Made by a program: the position numbers and the translations under genes. A stretch of DNA of 64,000 bases, from assembly GCA_022393335.1 (NCBI GenBank), contig JAJEKB010020870.1, positions 1 through 64,000 on the forward strand, given 5' to 3'. The first letter of the stretch is position 1. Each line of letters opens with the position of its first letter. Shown piece after piece: positions 1 through 10,893 of the stretch. The DNA comes from Macrotrachela quadricornifera (lineage: Eukaryota > Rotifera > Eurotatoria > Philodinida > Philodinidae). Under the pieces are notes generated by a model. It was not told the origin of the DNA. It worked only from the letters and a program-made list of their open reading frames with translations, and searched no databases.

Positions 1-480
1 TTGTTTTTTCGATTTTTTTTTCATTCAAAAATAAATAATATTAATCTATTTTGTTTCTTTTCAAAAATGAATCAATAATTTCAATCATAAAAATTCTTCA
101 GATGTTTAATTTTAAAATCGTCATGTTATCCAATACAGGAAGAAAAAAAAACTAACAAGAAAAAAAAAAGAAAACAACAGACCATAGACACATACAAATT
201 TACAAGTGATGTAAATAAGTTAGGTGTTGCATTCATTGAGGCTCGTGTATAGATAAAACCCACATATTTACCACTGAAAACAATAAACAATCGTATATGA
301 AATAAAAACACTAACAATAATAATAAAAAAAAAAGAGAAAACAAGACTAAAAGAACTGTTCATATATCCAAGAATATGTATAACTTGAATATATTTTATC
401 ACCGAATAGAATAATATAACCGGACATAAATGTTAATTTTGGACGGATGTTAAACATTTTATACATATATATATAGACTG
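1..480. other. 3' flank, no gene seen
   Basis: AT-rich DNA downstream of the GRAM-domain gene. Short open frames here are low-complexity and hydrophobic by composition and resemble no protein. It probably holds the 3' UTR of the neighbour and intergenic sequence. Confidence 0.5.
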
Positions 481-1965
481 CTATAATTCTTTTGAATTTG
501 GTGAAAATGAATTTTTTATCGTTGATGATGGCCATTGATTATGTAATGTTTGTAAACGATTTTCTATTCGAAATGTTAATTTAATTAAATAGAATGAATG
601 AAAAAATAAAACTGTAAGAAATAATAAAATAATAATTGTGATTTTAATTGGATATGTTTGAAAATAATGTATTAATGATAATGGAGTTTGAATAATTAAA
701 TTTACAAAAGAAATAATTGTATGAGATATTTTTGGTAAAATTTCATTAGATTTTGTATTTATTGGTATAGAAGAATTTACATTTGATGGTAAAGGTAATG
801 ATGACGGTAATGTTTCACGTACTCTAGATGATGCACGATCACGACTATGACTTTGATGTCCTTTTGATGAAGTACTTTGTGATCGACGATTAACCAAAGA
901 ACTAGGTCCTATTTTACAAAAAAAAAAAAATTAATATTAATATTTCTTTTTATTAAATGTCTTACTTTTTATTGTATCATTTTTATTTTGTTCTTTTTTT
1001 GAATAACGTGAATTTCGAGTAATTTGATTTTCATTTGAAATATTTTTAATAATTCCATTTGGTAATTTTTTTTCATGATTTAAATCTTTTTTTAATAATT
1101 TTCTATTATATGAATTTGTACGATTTTTATTTTGTTGTTTTTCATCACTACTTTTTGATGATACTGAATTAATTCGTTGTTTATTATTATCTGATTTTAA
1201 ATACATTTGTAATTCTTGTTCAGGTTTATCAATAATATCATATGTTTGTTGATCAAAATATTTATTTTTATTATAACTATTTGTTGCTTTTAATGTTCCA
1301 TCATTATTTAAATCATTATCATCATCATCATATAAATTCATATCATTTTTATATTGTGACCATATAGAATAAATTTTTTCATATGCTTGATCACGTTGAA
1401 GAAATGATGCATAAATAACTTTTTTATCTGTTGATTTTATTTGTATACCAATAGCTGTTGGAAATATAAAAGCAACACGTTCTTTTGTTACTTTACCAAT
1501 TTGTTCCCAACGATAAACATGTTTAGTAACATAATTTATAATACGAGAATGAAAACATAAATAACGATTTGTTATATACATTTTTCCTTGTAATAATATA
1601 TCACCTTGATATGCACATACATATGAATCAATTAAATTAGGCATATGATCTGATATTTCAGATTTAAATAATTTATTAAAATGTTTAACACGTCTTGATA
1701 ATCTATCTTTTATATTATTTTTTTTATTTTGTTTTTCAAATTGATTATTATCATCTTGTTCACTTTCTAAATCACTATCAGTTGTTGTTGTTGATGATGG
1801 TGTTGTTGTTAAGTTATTTTGTGGTGAAAAATTAACATTTTTATTACTACCACTATCTATTGATGATGATGATGAATTTTCATGATTAATTGAAGAATTA
1901 TTTTGATTTGTTTCATCAAATACATTTGAAAGAATATTTATTGAATCAGGTCGTAATTTGGCCAT
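481..1965 (-). CDS. GRAM domain-containing membrane protein (GRAMD2-like)
   Basis: Two exons, 966-1965 and 481-908, joined in frame across a 57-bp GTAAG...AG intron (909-965), giving about 475 residues. Residues about 95-200 form a GRAM/PH-like lipid-binding domain: a lead-in with HFNKLF, then DSYVCAYQGDILLQGKMY, NRYLCFHS, and a closing segment with IYSIWSQYK. A low-complexity Asn/Ser/Lys-rich linker follows. The second exon encodes one strong transmembrane segment (about residues 418-440, ITIIILLFLTVLFFHSFYL) near the C-terminus. This is the layout of the GRAMD2/GRAMD1 group, which tethers ER membranes to the plasma membrane. No VASt/START-like sterol domain is visible, so the smaller GRAMD2 type fits best. 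The start is the first ATG in frame; an acceptor-like TTCCAG lies 13 nt upstream. Confidence 0.8.
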
Positions 1966-4412
1966 TTCAACAATATCTGGAATATAAAAATATTCGTAAG
2001 ATATTTTTTTTTCTTCTTTCTTCTTTCTTCTTTTAATATCTGATAACGATACGTATGATTTATTAAAATCACATATGCTTGATATTTATTATCAATAGTA
2101 TTATTGAACAGAATGAAGAGAAAAGAAAAAAAAAAGAGAGAATTTTATTATTGACAATAATTATATATCAAATACGTCATTGTCTAGATTTTTTTTCTTT
2201 TATAAAGGCCTATAAGTATAAAAAGAACACCGCCAATCAGTATTAAACTTCACAGTCACCCCATATTACTATTATTATTCTTTTCTTTTTTTTTTTCTTC
2301 TTCGTCTACTTGTCGTTTCACTGCAATAGAAGAGTAAGACGTCATACATACTTTCTTATTTTATGTCCTTTCTATTACTCATTTCTTATTTGTGGACTTT
2401 TCTTTTTTTTTTGATTTTTAAAAGTTAAATTTTATGTTAACTGAAAACAAAAAATATTGATTCAAACGAACTTTTGTCCTTTAATACAATTGAAGTTAAA
2501 GTAATATACCCTAGAGATGTCGGATTTTTATAACATTCTGATTTCTAGATGATGAAATTTATAAAATAAAATTTGAAATCTAGTATCTCCTTTTTTCATT
2601 CAAAAAAAAAAAAGTTATTGAAATATACCTTCAATAAGCATATTTAGAAACTTAGAACATTGTAGATGTATAAATAGTTACTTTTTAGTAAATAAAAATA
2701 ACGTACGATGCCTTGATATTTATATCGAATATATATGACTAATTCGCTACACTTCATTGAATAATTAAAGTATGCCTAACAAATTGACATGTGAGACAAT
2801 TTTTTTTTTTATCATAATGATCAATATATACTATAAATATTTGGTAAAAATTTTTTATAGACAGAAAAATAGTTTTTTATATTACAATATAGTTAGTTTA
2901 ATATTTATATCATTAAACATTTAGTTATCTTTTCAATCAAAATGAAGAAAGGTCAACAAGTTCAATTAGGTTCATTAGATTTTTTTTTAGACATATGAAG
3001 TCAATCAGTCGATGAAAATTTGTAGTACAAAAACAAAAGGACGAGCTTTCAAGCGTACAGATGAAATAAAAATTAATTCTTTTAATTTGCTAATATCAAA
3101 GTCAGAAAAATAAATACAAAAATGTAACGCTAGTTTAGAATAGTATCAACAAATTCTGATTCTTACTAAACATCACCTTCAAGATATAGACCTAAGTTTG
3201 AATTTCTATTCCAAGAAAAAGGTTCTATTCTTTTATTAAAAATATTTTACTTGTAGAAAAAAAAGAAAAATCGAAATCATTATTCTTACTTGTTTTAATT
3301 TGAAAAAATAAGAAATAAAAATTATTTGAATAATATTTGATTTATTATCTTATACATTGAATTAATATAACAATAGAAATAGTTCACAAGTCTTCTATGA
3401 TTTAAAGGTGAATATACATAAAAGATAAAAAGAGAAGAAAAAAAAATGTGATCAAGAAAGACTAAAGTTCAAAAAGTCAAAAGATAACGAATATACTAAG
3501 ATTGCTAATGTAAATATACATACGATGTTTATAAAAAAAAATGCTCATTTATTACTAATCGTAGGGTAGGTAAGAGAAGATAAACTATCAACAATTCATT
3601 TGTCTAATAAATCGATTTTAAAATAGATGTCGTTGGATTATATATATATATATATCAGTCAATTTGTATACAATTATTCTGATTTATTTAGTTAATCAAA
3701 CTAAATATATAAATGTCATTAGAAAAAAAAACCAAGAAATAAACTTTGCGACAAAATAAATATGAAATAGTCATGTATTACATTTACTAATGATTTATCA
3801 ATACAATCAAAAGAATTTTTTTGTTAAATATGTAGTTGATTAAACATTAATCAATTATTTTATAAGAATAAATTAACAAACAAAGGAAAGTACAAGAAAT
3901 GATTCATGATAGTTAAATTCATTTGTTCCAAATAATGTTTATTTAATAGAAATCTGAATACATTTGTCACAAATCTCTTTGTGTATGTTTATGTTGTTAG
4001 TTGAAAGAATTTTTGTTATAAATTTTGAATAAAAAATTAGTTTACTTTATGCATCATCAATTCATATTTGTTGTTTTATTATTATAGATGTTCTCCACAT
4101 GCTGAAAAAAAAGTATAATTACTCATTTTCATATCAAATGAAGTCTATTCAAACTTGTATAATAACAAACATGAAAAACAAGTTGTAATGACATTTTGAT
4201 GATTCACTATGAATGTTATATATAGGCATTGTAAATTTACATTTTAGAAAAAATAAATTTTCTTTTTTATGCACGTCACTAAAATAATAGTATGATAATG
4301 TAACCTACATTATCCTGATGATTGAATAAATGACTAATATTTTTTTCGAATTTTAATAAAAATGAAAAAATTAAATACAAATCTCATTTATTTTTATGAT
4401 TTTGATGATGAT
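1966..4412. other. Long intergenic region, no gene seen
   Basis: About 2.4 kb of AT-rich sequence with homopolymer runs and a short (TA)n tract near 3640-3653. No supported coding frame, RNA gene or terminal inverted repeats were found, apart from the candidate promoter near 2200. Confidence 0.5.
2195..2240 (-). promoter_or_regulatory. Candidate core promoter of the GRAM-domain gene
   Basis: Read on the minus strand, an inverted CCAAT box (ATTGG, about 2232-2238) is followed about 30 bp later by a TATA-like TTTATAAAAG (about 2199-2208). This lies roughly 230 bp before the start codon at 1965. The arrangement is typical, but the AT-rich background makes chance matches common. A weaker TATA also exists on the plus strand at the same place. 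Confidence 0.3.
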
Positions 4413-5514
4413 CTAGATTCCAGAGCCTGGCAAGTACGGACTTTCTCGAGTACGAGTACGAGTACGAGTACCAACCCCTCGAGTACAAGTACGAGTACGG
4501 GTACGAGTACGAGTACCAACCATTCAAGTACGAGTACGAGTACCAACCATTCAAGTACGAGTACGAGTACGAGTACAGCGAAATCCCACTCGACATCAGA
4601 ACTTCGAATACTATTAATTTAAAACATATATTCAAACCGTTAAGCCTAGTTATCAAATATGTACAAGTAGATTTTATACATGGCTGTGAAGCAGAAATAG
4701 AAATGTATGAGGCAAACTTTTTCATGTCCCGAATTCCGTTTATTTTGTGCTGAAGTTTGTCAAAATGTCCGGGCCAGAATGTCTTCTTCTGAAAAATTTA
4801 CGAAATCATTTCCATTGTCTTGTGAGAAGGAACAGAGTTTACAGAATTCGGAACTGCTTCATGGGTATCCGAGCAAAGACTAGTACTTGTTTAATCTTCA
4901 AAGGACATAAATACGTACCCTCACCTTAATATAACATATTTTATCTAAGAGAACGGCAGGAGCTATGGTTTATTGTGCAAAGTTGTTCGATCAGTTTCTC
5001 GAGTCAAATCTGTGCTTGTCCCCAAATCCGACAAAATCTCAGTAAACTCTGTAGAAGGATACTAATGTGTCTCGAGAATTTGACCGAGAGATGGTACCAA
5101 ATAAACCATACCAATATCTCTGAGACGCGCCACTAAATTGACTGCAACATAGAAAACTGAAGTATTGTAGGGTTGAAAAACGACAATATACTCAGCTATA
5201 CAAAACTGATAAAATGTGTTTTTATGTGTTACAATGTACACTTTTTTCGGTTTTAAAAAGGCTTTTCGAAAAAGCAAGTTTGAGGGTAATGATACGTGTA
5301 AACGTGCTCGTTTTAAAAATGGAATCGTTGTTTTTGACGTTTCTTAGTTTTAAAACCGAACATTTTAACAAATTTTGACGCGATAAGGCAAGCTTATGTC
5401 TGTATTGGATATCTAAGTCCATACTTTAGAGTGCCTGATGCTCGGGTACGTGTACGAGTACCAGATTCTTCGAGTACGAGTACTTCGAGTATTTTGCCCA
5501 GCTCTGCTAGATTC
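4413..5514. mobile_element. Non-autonomous hAT-type element with perfect 8-bp TSD
   Basis: The element spans 4421-5506 (1086 bp) between two perfect copies of CTAGATTC (4413-4420 and 5507-5514). Its ends are inverted: CAGAGCCTGGCAA on the left and CAGAGCTGGGCAA (reverse complement) on the right, 11 of 13 matching. An 8-bp duplication with CAGAG-type ends is the mark of hAT transposons. Just inside both ends lie arrays built from the hexamer CGAGTA (4448-4580 on the left, a shorter set at 5448-5490 on the right). The interior has no recognisable transposase, so it would depend on an enzyme in trans. The perfect duplication suggests recent insertion. Confidence 0.88.
4448..4580 (+). repeat. CGAGTA hexamer array (subterminal)
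   Basis: A tandem array of CGAGTA/ACGAGT units, broken by diverged stretches reading ACCAACCATTCAAGT and similar. It begins about 27 bp inside the left terminal repeat of the hAT-type element. Arrays of short motifs next to hAT ends are usual transposase-binding sites; that role here is inferred. Confidence 0.8.
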
Positions 5515-5528
5515 TTAGATCGTTTTCT

Positions 5529-7715
5529 TTATGTCAATTGTTTACAATATACAAGAATATAAGCATTTTTTGTTACAATATCTTTTTCATTTTTAATTTC
5601 TTTAGTTATTTCATCATTGAATGAGTACCATGTTTCATTACGATAATTTTTGGCATAAGTTGTATAATGTCCACTAACAAGAGTACCTGTATGATTAGAT
5701 ACAGCTACGAGATCATATAATGCTGATATATGCGTGTTTTTCTTATCATTTTCGGTAACATATTCACTGAGATCAAGATCTTTAAGTGGAAAATCAATGT
5801 ATGTATCAATCTTTGAGTTAGAGTAATTGTCATAAGTAAATCGTTTTAACTGTATAATTAATACCAATGGTAATGGTAAAGCTAAATCTGCTTTTTGTTT
5901 GGCTTCTTTTAGACCACGACATTTCGAACAGTAATAGTTGCCATTGAGGGGCTCTTCACGAAAGAAATCTGTTAGTAAACTTTTTAATGATGTATTGCCT
6001 ATAGTATGATCAAAATTATATTGATCTTTGTATTTTTGAATCCACTCAGGATCCATTTGGATGATGATTTGATGAAGGAATAACAGAGTGTCATCTGTAT
6101 TCATTTCTTTATTCAATGGAGACGTCTTATAATCCTTATTGATCCATTGAATATGACAAGCAGAAGGTGGTGCATCTGTTGCTGAACAAAGATGATTTTG
6201 AATTTGACTAATTTGTTCGGATAGATCTGAATAACGACAATTGTACGATGGGCGAACGATAAGAACAGATGACCGAAATGGTTTAGATGTTTTCCTATCG
6301 AGAAAAACAAGCTCGGTATATGTTTCTTCTACAGTCTTTTCTCGAACTTCAATAAAAGCTAGTTGATGCTTCATTATGTTTTCAACTGACATGTAAGACG
6401 GATATTTATCTACAATTTGATTGTCGACTATGCTAACAACTTCAATCCGTTTGAATGATAATTTTGGCTTGTACTGCTCAATAAACGAATTAACGAGTGC
6501 GTCGATTGTTCTTGCACAAGTACGAAGGGAAATTAAGCGTTGTTCACCATTGCTTAGAAGATACAGAAAATTGTATTGGTCGATATTATTTTCAACAGGT
6601 AGTGGAATAAAACTAACTGTTTCTTCATTAGTATCCACGGAATGACGTCCTCCTAAACATTTAACATTTGATTGCATTCGACCATAGAATAAATGAGTAA
6701 TTAATGTTTCTTCATTTGTAAATTCTTGATGAATTAGATGTAGAAAATAGTTCATAAATTCTTGTGCATCTTGCTGCCGATATTGTGAATAACGTGGTAA
6801 ATTCTCGCGAATATTTAGTAATAAAGATGATGGTATAGTAATAAAATGTTGGCCTGACCACATAGATTTAATCAATGCTGAATAAGCACCAATAATTGGT
6901 GCATTAATTTCATTACCAAATGATAAGATCTTTTGAGTTAATTCAGGTATATTACTTAAACATTGAAGAGCACTATTTATAAAACATGTATTACCAAGAT
7001 TTGTTAAACCACATACTCCAGGAATAGGATCATCTAGTATTTCAAAACTTATTATTGAATGTTGATCAAACTTCATTTCGGTCAAAGTGTAATCATCTAG
7101 TTCTGTTTCAAATTTTATCCAACCATCCTTAGTCCATGAATATAAGTGATCGGTTCTTTGATTTATAACTTTTTTTCGTGCTTCTTCTTTCAATTGATTG
7201 ATAGTTTTTGATGAATGTATGACAAGGTCATGAAAATCTGTCCTGTTCATTGGTTGTTTGCAAAGTTTCAAAGTTAAATCGTTATCTCTAATTTCCACCA
7301 TATCTTGTTGATTTATAATCGTTTCTTCAGGTTTTTCGACGTTTAAAATAGTATTCTTAGGAAGTTTTAAATCAATGATTGTTTTGTGAGAATTCGTATC
7401 ATGAATAGGTACCCAAATGTTTTTTTTGTCATCAAACATTGTCAACGAGAAATCTGTTAGCTTCATTGATAAATTAAATCGTTTCCGGATGTCTTCTTTT
7501 AACTCATCTAATGTTTTATCTTCCAATATATGCATATGTGTAGTGTTATATCGATCTTGAAAACATTGACATACTTGAAAATAAATAATCTTAGAAGTTG
7601 AAGACAATCTCGGTATTGTTGATAATGGTTGTCGTTGTGTAGAGTAGTTTAAATGGGGCATGTGTGAATATGTCGAATGTAAACCTCGATTCGAATCAGA
7701 AGTTCGATTATACAT
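5529..7715 (-). CDS. Ubiquitin-specific protease, USP4/11/15-like
   Basis: A single open exon coding for 728 residues from the ATG at 7715. Two ubiquitin-like N-terminal modules (about residues 40-130 and 140-230) precede a USP domain opening with GVCGLTNLGNTCF (Cys about 244) and closing with SGHYTTYAKNY (His about 683). A spacer of about 200 residues inside the USP domain (about 330-530) resembles the insert of the USP4/11/15 group. The protein should remove ubiquitin from substrates. The zinc-ribbon half near the C-terminus is intact (YYCSKC), but the partner half reads KCLGG, so one pair has lost a cysteine. An in-frame ATG exists at 7742. TTTTTTAG ends one base before the 7715 ATG, so the upstream Met is likely intronic or removed by trans-splicing. 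It is the last gene of the minus-strand ubiquitin block. Confidence 0.88.
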   Translation of the reverse strand: MYNRTSDSNRGLHSTYSHMPHLNYSTQRQPLSTIPRLSSTSKIIYFQVCQCFQDRYNTTHMHILEDKTLDELKEDIRKRFNLSMKLTDFSLTMFDDKKNIWVPIHDTNSHKTIIDLKLPKNTILNVEKPEETIINQQDMVEIRDNDLTLKLCKQPMNRTDFHDLVIHSSKTINQLKEEARKKVINQRTDHLYSWTKDGWIKFETELDDYTLTEMKFDQHSIISFEILDDPIPGVCGLTNLGNTCFINSALQCLSNIPELTQKILSFGNEINAPIIGAYSALIKSMWSGQHFITIPSSLLLNIRENLPRYSQYRQQDAQEFMNYFLHLIHQEFTNEETLITHLFYGRMQSNVKCLGGRHSVDTNEETVSFIPLPVENNIDQYNFLYLLSNGEQRLISLRTCARTIDALVNSFIEQYKPKLSFKRIEVVSIVDNQIVDKYPSYMSVENIMKHQLAFIEVREKTVEETYTELVFLDRKTSKPFRSSVLIVRPSYNCRYSDLSEQISQIQNHLCSATDAPPSACHIQWINKDYKTSPLNKEMNTDDTLLFLHQIIIQMDPEWIQKYKDQYNFDHTIGNTSLKSLLTDFFREEPLNGNYYCSKCRGLKEAKQKADLALPLPLVLIIQLKRFTYDNYSNSKIDTYIDFPLKDLDLSEYVTENDKKNTHISALYDLVAVSNHTGTLVSGHYTTYAKNYRNETWYSFNDEITKEIKNEKDIVTKNAYILVYCKQLT

Positions 7716-7857
7716 TCTAAAAAAGATAATAATAGATTTCATTTGTTAGATACAAATATTTTCACTCACATAGAATTTTATGATCAAATAATCATTTTAA
7801 TAAAAACATCTGAAACAGAAAAAAATCACTTAATTTATATTTCTAAAACTATATTGT

Positions 7858-9284
7858 TTAATTTTTCTTTAAATATACTAAAACATATGCGTTTTTGTTT
7901 ACAAGACAATCTCTATTATTAATAGGTTCAATAGATGAATCATTAAAATGATACCATTGACTAGAACCATTCAAACGAGCATATGTTGTATAATGGCCTC
8001 GTTTTAAATTGCCAACATGCAAAGAAATAGCAGCTAGATCGTAGAGTGAATTATCACTACTATCAACATTCCAATTTTCAATTGGATATTCAACTAATGT
8101 ATCAAATTTATCATTTGTCCCGTCGAATGGAAATCGTTTAAGTTGAACAATAATTACTGGTGGTAATGGATGACATATACTTGTCTTTTGTTTGGCTATA
8201 CGAAGATCTTCACATATTGAGCAATAATAATGTCCATCGAGTTGTTCTTCTTTTAAAAAATCATTTAAAATTGTTTGCAGAGATGCTGCTTCATCTCCAA
8301 CTGGTAATGGTAGACAATAAGTTGTCTCTTCAATAGGATCACAGGTGCCACAATCTAAACAAGTTACTCCAGATTCTGTTTGAATGCGAAAAAGATTGGT
8401 AACAATGGATGATTGTTCTTCTGATAAATTATTTTCTTCGAATTCAGAATGAAGTGCATTAAGAAGAGAATTCATAAATTCGTGAGAATCTTTTTGAGCA
8501 TAATCAGAAAAGATTGGAGCATGTCGGCTGACACATTGTTTGATATCTTTGGGAATGACATATTCGTTTTCACCTGACCACATTCTTTTAATTAACGAAA
8601 TGTATGCTTGAGTAACAGCCATTCGATTATTTAATGATTGTTGATTCTTAGCCCATTCAGTTAGTTTGGGTATATTACTTAAACATTGGATGGCACTGTT
8701 CATAAAGCATGTATTTCCGATATTGACTAAACCACATAAACCCGATTTGATAGATGGTTTTTGATGATTTTTCTTTAACTTTTTAGATTTATGACTATAT
8801 TGCACTGTAATATCTAGTGCATTGCGATCAGTTATCTCATCCAAAGCATGACAAATAGACATTGGTGACGACCATGGAATAATATTGATCAATTGTAGAT
8901 AATGAATGAATGTGAGGAGAATGGAATCAATAGATAATATGACAATAGGAACCGAAGATGAATGGGATGATAATGTTGAATCTGTATCAGTTGGCATTGT
9001 CGATGTGACATCTGAAGCTGTGTATAAAGGATCAGCAGGTAATTGATCTATCAATAGACGCAAGATGCGTAGATCTAAATCAAATGAAATTTAGTTAAAA
9101 ATGTTACACTTTCCGGATAAAAAGGCTCACCTAAATCATTCCACTGATAGAACCTGGAAAAAGGTAATAGGTGAGTACAATATTTTACATTGTTTACATC
9201 TATATCATAAATATAGATCTTGTATGTTTTGTCATCATATTCTAAATCACGCTGTCGTATATTTAATTCTTCTGAAATATACAT
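7858..9284 (-). CDS. Ubiquitin-specific protease (USP), second of three
   Basis: Two exons, 9131-9284 and 7858-9074, joined in frame over a 56-bp intron (GTGAGC...TTTAG), giving about 456 residues. The USP core starts at CGLVNIGNTCFMNS (Cys about 174) and ends at RGHYTTYARLNGSSQWYHF (His about 412). Both zinc-ribbon pairs are intact (CLDC and CSIC). It lacks the long insert of the neighbouring USP and is close to the third USP in sequence and length, so the two look like a local duplication. The ATG directly follows CATTTTAG, a splice-acceptor-like site, and lies only 58 bp after the stop of the upstream USP. Exon 1 encodes an unrecognised N-terminal segment. The start is inferred from frame and splice signals. 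Confidence 0.85.
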
Positions 9285-9342
9285 CTAAAATGAATAGCTA
9301 ACAGAATCAATCTGCTCCTTTATATTAGCAATAATTCTCTGA

Positions 9343-10779
9343 TCATTTTGTTTTTAAATAAATAAGTACATACGCTTGTTCAGCAAAAAATGGATTTAAT
9401 AGTTTTTTCGAATTAAAATCCTCTATATAACTATCATCGAACCGATACCATTTATTTGTATTATAATTTCGTGCTGTTGCTGTGTAATGACCACCAGAAA
9501 GATTTCCAGTATGCATCGATACTGCATATAATTCATATGTATCATTATTTGATAATAAATTTTGATATCCAAGTTCGTATTGAACAAACGTATTGACTTT
9601 ATTATTGGTATTGTCAAATGGAAAACGTTTTAATTGAATAATGAGAGCACGAGGTAATGGTGAAATGATTGTGATTTTATTTCGTGCTGATTGATATGTT
9701 TGGCAATTTTGACAATAATATTGTCCGTCTAAATCATATTCTTGGCAAAAATCTTTGATGAGATCTTCTAGATAGATTTTTTCTGGATCATGTGATGATA
9801 TCTGAGGAATTGGAAGTGGAAGAAATGTTGTTATTTCATCGATAGGATCACATCGTTGACATTCATTACACGTAGTCTTTGATTGTGTATAAATTCGAAA
9901 GAGATCAATAATAAATGAAGATGAATCAACTGCTTCTATAGCATTAAGCAGAGAATTCATAAATTCATGAGAATCTTTTTGACCATAATCAGAAAATATA
10001 GGTGCTGAACGGCAAAGATATTCTTTTAGTTCTCGAGGAGTAGCACATTCATGACGACCTGACCACATTGATTGTATTAAAGAAACATAAACATCAATTA
10101 TATTCCTATGAGATAACGATGGTTTTGTTTGTATAACCCATTTAACTAGATCTGGCACACTGTTCAAACATTGAATAGCACTATTCATGAAGCAAGTATT
10201 GCCAATATTATTTAGGCCACAACGACCTGGAGTATAACGTTTTGATAGAAGACTTGGATTGTCTTGTGATATTTTTTGATGATCTGGCAAAGAACTAGAT
10301 GAAATACGTCCTATTGGAGGTAATTTTGGCTTTGATGGTAAACTTGAAATTGTGTTCAACTGCAATTTCTTAAACTGAGTCGGAATGCAATTGGTTGCAT
10401 TATTCAGTTTATCTTCAATGGGTGTTGTCAATCGGAGAGTGATACTAGGTGCAATTGTTTGAGGATTTTCTTCAATGCATTCTACAAAAAGAAGTTCTTT
10501 TTTTGTTTTATATCAGAAATTGCGCATCCACTTACCCTCAACTTTATTCCTTTTGAATATATGTTTGGAATTTGATGATAATTTAGTACCATTACTTGTA
10601 TGAGACGAACTCTTAGTCAGATTACTAATATTTTCATTGATATTAATTTTTGTTGTAACCGAATGTTTTGCTGACGATTTATTACCTTCTGAACGTTTAA
10701 AAAGATATTTTTTAATTGATGTTGAAGATTTTTGCTTGATTCGTTGTTCTTTCGATTTCATTCCAAAACAAGCTTTCAT
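9343..10779 (-). CDS. Ubiquitin-specific protease (USP), third of three
   Basis: Exons 10536-10779 and 9343-10481, joined in frame over a 54-bp intron (GTAAG...TTTTTGTAG), give 460 residues. The first about 120 residues are Lys/Ser-rich and probably disordered. The USP core runs from CGLNNIGNTCFMNS (Cys about 178) to GGHYTATARNY (His about 413), with both zinc pairs present (CNEC, CQNC). The ATG sits immediately after TTTTTTCAG, an acceptor-like site, and 114 bp after the stop of the RBR ligase. Its nearest relative in the window is the second USP. Confidence 0.86.
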
Positions 10780-10893
10780 CTGAAAAAATCTTATTTTTTT
10801 ATATAATCGAAACAAAAGAGAAATCTGGTTTATTCAATTAATTTAAAACAATGTCTATAAATCAAAAAGTGTCATTAATAAGAAAAGAAAATA

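Noticed and set aside
3640..3653. (TA)n tract as a regulatory site
   Set aside because: A short microsatellite in an AT-rich spacer with no gene nearby; no specific support.
4362..4725. Ser/Thr-rich and Tyr/Ser-rich frames over the hexamer array
   Set aside because: They are translations of the CGAGTA array inside the hAT-type element; no coding signal outside the repeat.
9075..9130. Reading USP2 as starting at the TTG near 9063
   Set aside because: An in-frame upstream exon with good splice sites and an ATG at 9284 behind an acceptor-like AG explains the 5' end better.
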